This document shows positions 1 to 5,642 of a stretch of 12,010 nucleotides of DNA, one piece after another. The first letter of the stretch is position 1. Each line of letters begins with the position of its first letter. The translations under genes were made by a program, and so were the position numbers. Under the pieces are notes generated by a model. The model made no database searches and had not been told where the DNA came from. It saw only the letters and a list, made by a program, of their open reading frames with translations. Source of the DNA: JBGSZX01 sp964640545 (GTDB lineage: Bacteria; Bdellovibrionota; UBA2428); NCBI GenBank assembly GCA_964640545.1, contig CAZXHL010000077.1:1-12010 (forward strand). Reading direction: 5' to 3'.

Positions 1-720
1 GTTTTTAGGATTTACAAAGTCTGTAGCTCCAAATTTCTTGGCCATTGCGAATTTGTCTTCATTGATATCAATAGCAATGATTCTGCCGGCTTTCGCCATC
101 TTTGCGCCTTGAATTACCGAGAGTCCAATCCCACCCAATCCAAAAACTGCTACGGTAGCACCTTCTTCGACTTTTGCGGTGTTCATGACCGCACCGATTC
201 CTGTAGTAACACCGCATCCGAGCAGGCAGACTTTGTCGAGCGGAGCGTCTTTGCTGATCTTCGCGAGTGAAATTTCAGGGAGCACTGTGTATTCCGCAAA
301 GGTCGATGTTCCCATGTAATGATAAATAGGCTTTCCGTCTTTTGAGAAACGGCTCGTTCCGTCAGGCATGAGGCCCTTGCCTTGAGTTTCTCGAATTCTT
401 TGGCAAAGATTTGTTTTGCCAGAGGTACAAAATTTACAAGTGCCGCACTCAGGAGTGTAAAGGGGAATGACATGATCTCCTACTTCTAAAGTTGTAACAC
501 CTTCTCCGACTTGTTCTACGATACCACCGCCTTCGTGACCTAGGATCACGGGAAAGAGTCCTTCTGGATCAGTTCCTGAAAGAGTGTAAGCGTCCGTATG
601 ACAAACGCCCGTGGCAACGATCTTTACGAGAACTTCGCCCTTTTGCGGTGGTGCTAGATCCACTTCTTCGATGCTTAATGGTTTGTTGGCTTCCCAGGCT
701 ACTGCGGCACGTACTTTCAT
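1..720 (-). CDS. frmA: Class III alcohol dehydrogenase / S-(hydroxymethyl)glutathione dehydrogenase (partial, C-terminus beyond the window)
   Basis: A cytoplasmic zinc enzyme that oxidises S-hydroxymethylglutathione with NAD+ in formaldehyde detoxification. The frame is open from the ATG at 720 to base 1, giving 240 of the roughly 370 codons usual for the family. Catalytic-zinc ligands are visible as C40 (VCHTD), H62 (GHEGGG) and C169 (LLGCGVTTG). Structural-zinc cysteines are C92, C95, C98 and C106. The class III signature GLMPDGTSRF lies at 117-126, followed by YHYMGTSTFAEYTV at 133-146. The Rossmann loop GLGGIG is at 194-199, and D218 at the end of the next strand favours NAD over NADP. 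AAGGAG lies 6 nt before the start. The gene is divergent from its neighbour at 877. The family call is very secure; the symbol follows E. coli (also called adhC). An adjacent formylglutathione hydrolase would be expected but lies outside the window, if present. Confidence 0.96.
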   Translation of the reverse strand, partial: MKVRAAVAWEANKPLSIEEVDLAPPQKGEVLVKIVATGVCHTDAYTLSGTDPEGLFPVILGHEGGGIVEQVGEGVTTLEVGDHVIPLYTPECGTCKFCTSGKTNLCQRIRETQGKGLMPDGTSRFSKDGKPIYHYMGTSTFAEYTVLPEISLAKISKDAPLDKVCLLGCGVTTGIGAVMNTAKVEEGATVAVFGLGGIGLSVIQGAKMAKAGRIIAIDINEDKFAMAKKFGATDFVNPKN

Positions 721-726
721 TCTAGA

Positions 727-732
727 CTCCTT
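727..732 (-). promoter_or_regulatory. Ribosome binding site of the alcohol dehydrogenase gene
   Basis: The minus strand reads AAGGAG six bases before the ATG at 720. This is a near-consensus Shine-Dalgarno sequence and fixes the start of the dehydrogenase. No convincing -35/-10 pair for this gene was found in the 156 bp divergent gap (721-876). Confidence 0.8.
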
Positions 733-863
733 GTAAACTTTTAATACTTTCAAGGAACTTAAGATAGCCTTAGCATAGATGCAAGTACCTAAGACCATCT
801 ACCAATTAAAACCAAGCTGTAAAGAAAGCTTTGAATGGAGCTGTAAATTTTTAGGCTTTTCGC

Positions 864-869
864 TATATT
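864..869 (+). promoter_or_regulatory. Putative -10 element of a leaderless promoter for the penicillin acylase gene
   Basis: TATATT ends exactly 7 nt before the GTG at 877, so transcription would begin at or next to the start codon. A poor -35 match (TGTAAA, 842-847) sits 16 nt upstream. No Shine-Dalgarno sequence precedes the GTG. The gene at 3282 has the same geometry, which strengthens the call. Transcription start mapping would settle it. Confidence 0.45.
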
Positions 870-876
870 TGCTAGA

Positions 877-3036
877 GTGAAATTTTTAAAAGGCTGGTAT
901 CTTGCTATATTTTTTTCATTTTCCTCTTGTTCGACTTTAATGACAGGTCTGCCTAGGCCAAGCTCTACCACTCAGAGATTGGCTGCCATTCCTCTCCAGA
1001 AACATTCTTTAAAAGACAATGTTAAGATAAGTTGGGACAGATACTCCATCCCCTTCATTCAGGCTAATAATGATGAAGATTTGGCCTACGCATTGGGGAT
1101 CGTTCATGCGCATCTCAGGTGGGGGCAGATGGAGTTGTTAAAACGAGTCTCACAAGGCAGGCTTGCTGAATCAGCGGGCCCATTTGCTACTGATCTCGAT
1201 AAGGCCATTCGTGTATTGGGTTTCGAGCGGGCCGCGAAACAAATCGAAGATGCGATGCCGATGAAGACCAAGAGCTTCTTGGGCCGATTCGTGGGTGGGA
1301 TTAACGCTTACATTTCGGGCCAGAATGAGCTGGCTCATGAGCACAAAGTCTTAAATATCAAACCTGAGGTATGGACGGTAAGAGATGTCATTGTTCTCTC
1401 GCGCCTAGCTGCGACTGATGTGAGCTGGATCGACATGGCCTCATTTATTCTGGCCGATGATAGCCATCAGGCAAAGAAGACTTTTGAACTTATTCAAAGT
1501 TTAGATGAGTTGAGTAAATCAGGAAGTAATTCGTGGGTTGTTGATTCCAAGCGCTCAAAGTCAGGCAAACCTATTATAGCCAATGACCCTCATCTCGGCT
1601 TTTCGATTCCTAACTTCTGGATGCTTGTCGGGATGAAAAGCCCTAACCACCATGCGGTTGGGATGAGTATTCCAGGTCTGCCATTCTTGGCTTTAGGGAG
1701 GAATCAATACATAAGCTGGGGCGGGACCAACATGCGAGCTCAGAGCACGGACTTTGTGGAATTGAGTGATAACGAGTTGGAAGACATTGATACTGTGAAA
1801 ACCACTATTAAGAAAAGATGGTGGTGGGATGAGACTTTCGAATTCCGTTATAGTGAGCATGGTCCTTTGTTGAACGATGTTCCCTTTTTTAAAGATAAGC
1901 TAGAGAAGCCTGTGGCTATGAAATGGCGAGGGCACGAGGCTAGTGACGAGATCTCAGCATTGCTTGGAGCTACGAAGGCGAAAAGTGTTAAAGAATTTTT
2001 TGCTAGCTTTAAAGGTTATGCCGTCTCCGCTCAGAATTTCCTGGTGGCAGATGTTGGGGGTAATACCGGAATGATTCGCGCTGCCGAGTTGCCAACGAGA
2101 GAAGAGGGGCAGAGTTATCCATTTATTGATGTTAGCGAGGCTACTAAGTCTTGGAGTCAGCTGTTGAATCCCTTGACCATTCCAAAAGTATATAATCCAA
2201 AAGAAGGTGTTATTGTTTCAGCCAATGATAGACCGAGTTTTATAGCTCCACTTCTGTCGAGAAACTTTGCCCCTAATCAACGAAGAGATCGAATTCTTGA
2301 GTACTTACGGTCTTCACCAAAATTCTCTGTTTCTGACTTTCAAAAGTTTCAGTTAGATGTTTTTTCTCAGATGTCATTTGATCTTAAGGAGCTATTTTTG
2401 GAGCAGGGTCTTGTAGAATCAAAGGAAGGCTTGGAGATACTAAGAGGATGGGATGGCTCCTATGAGGTTGCGTCGAAAGGGGCGGTTTTCTATCAAATCT
2501 ATTTTTCCCATCTGGCTAAAGCTTGCCTGAATTCTCAGGAGCAGAGGTCCTCAAAATCTCAGTTGGTGATGAAGCATTATTTAACTAGAGATTCCGTTGA
2601 TAGTTGTTGGCTTGATAGTGTTCAGGAAGCTGAAAAGCAAGCCTTAGCCTCTCGTAAAAAGTATCCGACTTGGGGCGATTTTCATAGGATGCGGGTGGCC
2701 CACCCCTTATCCAATATTCCTTTAGTTGGATCGAAGTACAGGTTTCGGGAGTTTCCGATTGCAGGTGGAGTTGAAACGGTTTTAAAGACGGCGCACGGTC
2801 TTGAAGATGGCCAACACGTGGCTCGATATGGGGCGCAGGCGAGACACATTTCTGACTTGGCTGATGCGGATAGTAACTATTTTGTTCTGTTTGGCGGTAA
2901 TGATGGGTGGATTCAGTCGGAGAACTTTTTAGATCAGGTTGATCTATGGCAAAAGGGCGAGTTGATACAGTTGCCGTTAACCTTGGAAAACTTCATTAGC
3001 ATTAAAACTTTGGTGCTCGAGGCGAAGCCGCTTTGA
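877..3036 (+). CDS. Penicillin acylase family lipoprotein (Ntn-hydrolase, peptidase S45 type)
   Basis: An amide hydrolase of the family that includes penicillin G acylases and acyl-homoserine-lactone acylases; the substrate is not evident from the sequence. The precursor should self-cleave between G216 and S217 (in SGSNSW), freeing S217 as the N-terminal nucleophile of the beta chain. Family motifs follow: ANDPHL at 235-240 and GRNQYISWGGTN at 274-285. The 719-residue length fits a pre-pro-enzyme with alpha chain, linker and beta chain. The N-terminus is Lys-rich then hydrophobic and ends in FSSC with C18 as candidate lipidated cysteine; the Phe at -3 is a slightly unusual lipobox, and Ser at +2 favours the outer membrane. 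The GTG start is effectively forced: an in-frame TAA lies at 844-846, and the next Met (M22) would remove the signal peptide. No Shine-Dalgarno sequence is seen. Confidence 0.93.
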   Translation: MKFLKGWYLAIFFSFSSCSTLMTGLPRPSSTTQRLAAIPLQKHSLKDNVKISWDRYSIPFIQANNDEDLAYALGIVHAHLRWGQMELLKRVSQGRLAESAGPFATDLDKAIRVLGFERAAKQIEDAMPMKTKSFLGRFVGGINAYISGQNELAHEHKVLNIKPEVWTVRDVIVLSRLAATDVSWIDMASFILADDSHQAKKTFELIQSLDELSKSGSNSWVVDSKRSKSGKPIIANDPHLGFSIPNFWMLVGMKSPNHHAVGMSIPGLPFLALGRNQYISWGGTNMRAQSTDFVELSDNELEDIDTVKTTIKKRWWWDETFEFRYSEHGPLLNDVPFFKDKLEKPVAMKWRGHEASDEISALLGATKAKSVKEFFASFKGYAVSAQNFLVADVGGNTGMIRAAELPTREEGQSYPFIDVSEATKSWSQLLNPLTIPKVYNPKEGVIVSANDRPSFIAPLLSRNFAPNQRRDRILEYLRSSPKFSVSDFQKFQLDVFSQMSFDLKELFLEQGLVESKEGLEILRGWDGSYEVASKGAVFYQIYFSHLAKACLNSQEQRSSKSQLVMKHYLTRDSVDSCWLDSVQEAEKQALASRKKYPTWGDFHRMRVAHPLSNIPLVGSKYRFREFPIAGGVETVLKTAHGLEDGQHVARYGAQARHISDLADADSNYFVLFGGNDGWIQSENFLDQVDLWQKGELIQLPLTLENFISIKTLVLEAKPL

Positions 3037-3110
3037 ACGATGGGGGCAGTCATGGCAATCTCTTGCTTAGATTGATTTTTTCCAAAAATGTGTATCCAGC
3101 TAAGATTCTA

Positions 3111-3160
3111 AAGCCGTCACTCTGCGCATCCTGCGGTTAAGCTTCCCAGTAGAACGGCTT
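3111..3160 (+). repeat. Imperfect structured element in the intergenic gap (AAGCCGT...ACGGCTT)
   Basis: AAGCCGT (3111-3117) and ACGGCTT (3154-3160) are perfect inverted repeats enclosing 36 nt, which contain a small CGCA-tcc-TGCG hairpin (3125-3135). No T-run follows directly; a T-rich stretch comes about 12 nt later. It could be a weak terminator region for the acylase gene, a small structured RNA, or chance. The rest of the 245 bp gap (3037-3281) holds no supported gene; CAGGCTAA occurs twice (3194-3201 and 3232-3239). Confidence 0.3.
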
Positions 3161-3268
3161 GGAGGGTGGTTTTCATTTTTGATGGCATATGAGCAGGCTA
3201 ACAGGGGGCATTCGTTAGGCCTACTTGTTTTCAGGCTAAATCTAAGTTGTTTCCAAAGGCTTAAACGC

Positions 3269-3274
3269 TATAAT
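3269..3274 (+). promoter_or_regulatory. Consensus -10 box of a probable leaderless promoter for the DUF3750 gene
   Basis: A perfect TATAAT ends 7 nt before the ATG at 3282, placing the expected transcription start at the start codon. A half-matching -35 (TTGTTT, 3247-3252) lies 16 nt upstream. No Shine-Dalgarno sequence is seen before the ATG. This indicates that the gene has its own promoter and is translated from a leaderless mRNA. Confidence 0.6.
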
Positions 3275-3281
3275 AACGCGG

Positions 3282-4001
3282 ATGAAAAGGTTTGCATTCC
3301 TCGTCCTATTTTTGGGTGTTAACTCGGCTTTTGCTGATTGGAGAACCGCGGATAAAAGTAGTGCTGGTATTGCTCCAAGTCCAGCAGAGGAACCCCTCGC
3401 TGTCGTTCAAGTTTATTACGCCCGAGCTTATAGTTGGCGAGGAACTTTTGGCGTGCACTCCTGGATCGCCACCAAGGAAGCCAATGCAGTAGGCTACACC
3501 ACTTATCATGTTATTGGATGGCAGTTGAGGCGCTCCGATACTTCGGTTGTGATTCAAGAAAATGCTATACCTGATGGAAGATGGTATGGATCGGAACCAA
3601 CTCTGCTAAGAGATATTCGCGGTAGCGAGGCGGAGAGTGCAATCGCGAAGATCAAAGCTGCGGCAAAGGAATATCCACACGGGGGCACCTATCATGTCTG
3701 GCCAGGCCCCAATAGCAATACATTTATTTCGTATCTGATTAGGCACACTCCAGAAATAGGTGTTGAGCTTCCACCTCATGCCATCGGCAAAGATTGGCTC
3801 GCCAATTACTGGCCTATTGGGAAAAGCGAATCCAATACGGGGTTCCAAGTTTCCTTGTATGGACTTTTAGGTTTTACGCTTGGACTCAATGAAGGTGTTG
3901 AAGTGAATTTGCTAGGTTTAAGCTTCGGGCTTGATCTCTATCGTCCGGCAATTAAACTTCCTTTGGCCGGAAGGCTCGGAATGAAAGACGAAGCACTGTG
4001 A
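3282..4001 (+). CDS. Exported DUF3750 family protein
   Basis: A 239-residue protein of a conserved family with no established function. Residues 1-18 form a Sec signal peptide (KR, hydrophobic core, then AFA before D19). The family region runs from about 39 to 173: a first strand VVQVYYARAYSWRG (41-54) leads into GVHSWIA with H59, then the conserved VIGWQLRR (77-84), RWYGSEPTLLRDIRG (100-114) and WPGPNSNTF (140-148), ending in PPHAIGKDWL. These match my recollection of the DUF3750 pattern closely. The tail (about 187-234) is hydrophobic and Gly/Leu-rich, and may be part of the fold or touch the membrane. The H59 and PNSNTF (S145) motifs recall permuted papain-like folds in which Cys is replaced, but that is speculative. 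It sits between two exported proteins and appears to have its own promoter. Confidence 0.85.
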   Translation: MKRFAFLVLFLGVNSAFADWRTADKSSAGIAPSPAEEPLAVVQVYYARAYSWRGTFGVHSWIATKEANAVGYTTYHVIGWQLRRSDTSVVIQENAIPDGRWYGSEPTLLRDIRGSEAESAIAKIKAAAKEYPHGGTYHVWPGPNSNTFISYLIRHTPEIGVELPPHAIGKDWLANYWPIGKSESNTGFQVSLYGLLGFTLGLNEGVEVNLLGLSFGLDLYRPAIKLPLAGRLGMKDEAL

Positions 4002-4069
4002 TGAATCGCCTTCCGATTCTTTCAGCAGACATTTAAGACCTGATTCAATTCTGCATGTTGAACTTTTAG

Positions 4070-4083
4070 GCGCCCGATGGCGC
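4070..4083 (+). repeat. Hairpin GCGCC-cgat-GGCGC in the leader of the lipoprotein gene
   Basis: A perfect 5-bp GC stem with a 4-nt loop (GCGCC 4070-4074, GGCGC 4079-4083). GCGCCC at 4070-4075 can instead pair with GGGCGC at 4105-4110, so the two structures exclude each other. It lies in the 231 bp gap between the DUF3750 gene and the lipoprotein gene and could belong to a terminator or a regulatory leader. Confidence 0.35.
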
Positions 4084-4111
4084 AAATTGTCCAAAAGAAA
4101 AATGGGGCGCT

Positions 4112-4148
4112 GATGCCTCACTTTTAAAGCCCTCCGGGCTTTGGCATC
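4112..4148 (+). terminator. Two-tier hairpin between the DUF3750 and lipoprotein genes (possible terminator or attenuator)
   Basis: The inner stem AAAGCCC-tcc-GGGCTTT (4126-4132 with 4136-4142) is continued on the 3' side without a gap by an outer stem, GATGCC (4112-4117) with GGCATC (4143-4148). The left arm carries an 8-nt bulge (4118-4125). Together this gives 13 perfect base pairs. The only T-run is the TTT inside the stem, so it is not a standard rho-independent terminator. It could stop transcription from the DUF3750 gene weakly, protect its 3' end, or act in the leader of the downstream gene. Confidence 0.45.
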
Positions 4149-4220
4149 GACTTTGCACTTCTGCCAAACATGTAAAAAAGTAAAACGATGTTTGGGGAAG
4201 AAACATTGCTCGAAGTGAAA

Positions 4221-4226
4221 AGGAAG
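4221..4226 (+). promoter_or_regulatory. Ribosome binding site that sets the lipoprotein start at 4233
   Basis: AGGAAG lies 6 nt before the ATG at 4233. An in-frame ATG at 4188 has no Shine-Dalgarno sequence and would add 15 charged residues before the signal peptide, so 4233 is preferred. Confidence 0.75.
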
Positions 4227-4232
4227 ACGCAC

Positions 4233-5489
4233 ATGAAACATTCAAGCATTCTATTTAGAGTTCGAAATTCTATTCTACTAACTATCCTAATGGTCTTGTT
4301 GGCTGGATGCTATAGCGCCCAAACTACTAGAGTCCGAACCCCGGCTTCAAGCACCGGCAATCGAATCATTTCTTCAGAGAGTGTCAGCTCCAGTAGTAGC
4401 TCGACACCCTTGGACAATCAAGAAAGAAGCCATGCAGCCTCAGTCCCGCTGCTACCTACTGTAAGTTCGTCTGATATTTTAAGAATCGCCCAAGATTTTA
4501 AAATTCATTTTATTGAGAAGTTTCAAGTATTCAGAAAACGGCTTAGTAACTTTTTTGCACCGTTCTTTGCAAGAAGTGGAAGCGCTAAGCATGTTGGGGA
4601 AAGTGTTGCAGCAAAAACTAGTAAGACTCCGACTGCCATACCTGCCAAACCCAAGCCCAAACAAGTTTCTGTTTCGACACCGGCTCCAAAATTCTCAAGT
4701 CGCCCGGAATCAAAACCTAAAACTGTTTCTGAACAGAGGCTAGCTGCTACCTCTGATTCTTATAAATCCATCAAGTTTAAATACGCAAAACCAGGAAACC
4801 TCACAAAAATGAGAACTCACCCCAGTCAGGTCAAGGATTTGAAAAATGTTAGAAAAAGAAATCAGATCCCTAAGATCCGCGGAGTTGGATTTTCATTTGG
4901 GCGTGAAACCGTCTTTAAAAATAACGTCGCTCTCATGAAGGATTCTCATTATAGTTCGAAAGGGTTAAGGGGGAATGATCTACTCGATGCGCTTGAAGAC
5001 TATAGCGAGGGCGGAGCCTGCATACCTACTTTGCTTCTTGCAGGACATGGCTGGGGTTCTCCCATTGCGGTTGACGGTAAAAAGATTGATGCCATCGCCA
5101 AAACTCACATCGATCGAAACAATGGATTTGGACTATACCTTCGTCATCCCAATGCTTCTGCGGTTAGTGTTGAGGGAGCTATCTCTCAAAAGATCAAAAG
5201 CAAGCGGATTAATTTTTGTGGTGAATGCGAAGTCTTTGTCCATGCTTGTAACATTTCCAAGGAATTCGCCGGCAGTCTATCTAGGGTGACTGGTTGTAGG
5301 GTTGTGGCAGCCGATTTTCAGGTGAGTCCTGTTACTCCCAAGCCGAGTGATTCCTGGTCATCCTTTCCAGATGACGGCAGATATGACCATGTTTGGTTTA
5401 CGAGCGCCAAAGGTAATTTCTTTGAATACCTTCCCGATGGCCGTAGGGCGACTATTGGAAAAGGCTTCGTGTTTGATCCCGAGCCATAG
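4233..5489 (+). CDS. Lipoprotein with a low-complexity spacer and a C-terminal domain carrying a clan CD (caspase-like) His/Cys pattern
   Basis: A 418-residue protein that I do not recognise as a named family. Residues 1-26 are a lipoprotein signal (basic N-region, hydrophobic core, LLAGC with C26); Tyr at +2 does not suggest inner-membrane retention. Residues 27-75 are Ser/Thr-rich, about 83-115 could form a short amphipathic helix, and 120-190 are Lys/Pro/Ser-rich and probably disordered, like a surface spacer. The C-terminal domain (about 215-418) has a strand ending in TLLLAGHGWG (H272) and, 67 residues later, EVFVHACNIS (C339). It then has a helix, VVAADFQVSP, and a final YDHVWFTSAKGNF. 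The pattern of hydrophobic strand-HG then hydrophobic strand-x-AC matches gingipain, caspase and CHAT-type peptidases, although the family match is inferred. Cysteines at 263, 329, 332 and 355 could form disulfides. It may equally be a non-catalytic relative. Confidence 0.85.
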   Translation: MKHSSILFRVRNSILLTILMVLLAGCYSAQTTRVRTPASSTGNRIISSESVSSSSSSTPLDNQERSHAASVPLLPTVSSSDILRIAQDFKIHFIEKFQVFRKRLSNFFAPFFARSGSAKHVGESVAAKTSKTPTAIPAKPKPKQVSVSTPAPKFSSRPESKPKTVSEQRLAATSDSYKSIKFKYAKPGNLTKMRTHPSQVKDLKNVRKRNQIPKIRGVGFSFGRETVFKNNVALMKDSHYSSKGLRGNDLLDALEDYSEGGACIPTLLLAGHGWGSPIAVDGKKIDAIAKTHIDRNNGFGLYLRHPNASAVSVEGAISQKIKSKRINFCGECEVFVHACNISKEFAGSLSRVTGCRVVAADFQVSPVTPKPSDSWSSFPDDGRYDHVWFTSAKGNFFEYLPDGRRATIGKGFVFDPEP

Positions 5490-5504
5490 CCCTCGCTATC
5501 GTTG

Positions 5505-5518
5505 TAACAATTTTGTTA
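5505..5518 (+). repeat. Perfect palindrome TAACAA-tt-TTGTTA
   Basis: Six-base arms around a two-base centre, 16 nt after the stop of the lipoprotein gene and about 125 nt before the coiled-coil gene. It is AT-rich and has no T-run on either side, so it looks more like a possible protein-binding site than a terminator. No strong -35/-10 pair was found around it. Chance occurrence cannot be excluded. Confidence 0.3.
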
Positions 5519-5539
5519 TGGAATAACTCTGATCTGTAG

Positions 5540-5567
5540 GTCTAAGCCTGATTTTGAGGGCTTAGAC
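5540..5567 (+). repeat. Inverted repeat GTCTAAGCC / GGCTTAGAC upstream of the coiled-coil gene
   Basis: Perfect 9-bp arms (5540-5548 and 5559-5567) separated by 10 nt; an extra U-G pair could shorten the loop to 8. It lies 75 nt upstream of the ATG at 5643. No T-run follows, so a simple terminator is unlikely. It could be an operator for a dimeric regulator or a stem in the 5' leader of the very long downstream gene. Confidence 0.5.
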
Positions 5568-5623
5568 AGAGGATTTAAGACGCGTTAAGTCATCAGATAT
5601 GCTAGGTCCTGGCTAACCCCCTA

Positions 5624-5635
5624 AAGGAATTGGAG
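5624..5635 (+). promoter_or_regulatory. Ribosome binding site of the giant coiled-coil gene
   Basis: AAGGAATTGGAG offers two Shine-Dalgarno-like cores; GGAG (5632-5635) is 7 nt before the ATG at 5643. This supports that start, which also gives a complete signal peptide. Confidence 0.75.
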
Positions 5636-5642
5636 CCATAAG

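Noticed and set aside
789..971. Minus-strand 60-codon frame overlapping the acylase start
   Set aside because: It is antisense to the acylase signal peptide and has no ribosome binding site or recognisable product.
4188..4232. Upstream in-frame ATG as the start of the lipoprotein
   Set aside because: No Shine-Dalgarno sequence precedes 4188, and the extra 15 charged residues would disturb the signal peptide; AGGAAG marks 4233.
3918..4241. 107-codon minus-strand open frame spanning the DUF3750 and lipoprotein gap
   Set aside because: It overlaps the 3' end of the DUF3750 gene, the hairpins and the 5' end of the lipoprotein gene, has no ribosome binding site and shows no recognisable domain.
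5540..5567. Rho-independent terminator for the lipoprotein gene
   Set aside because: The stem is good but has no downstream T-run (AGAGGATTT follows), so it is listed as an inverted repeat only.
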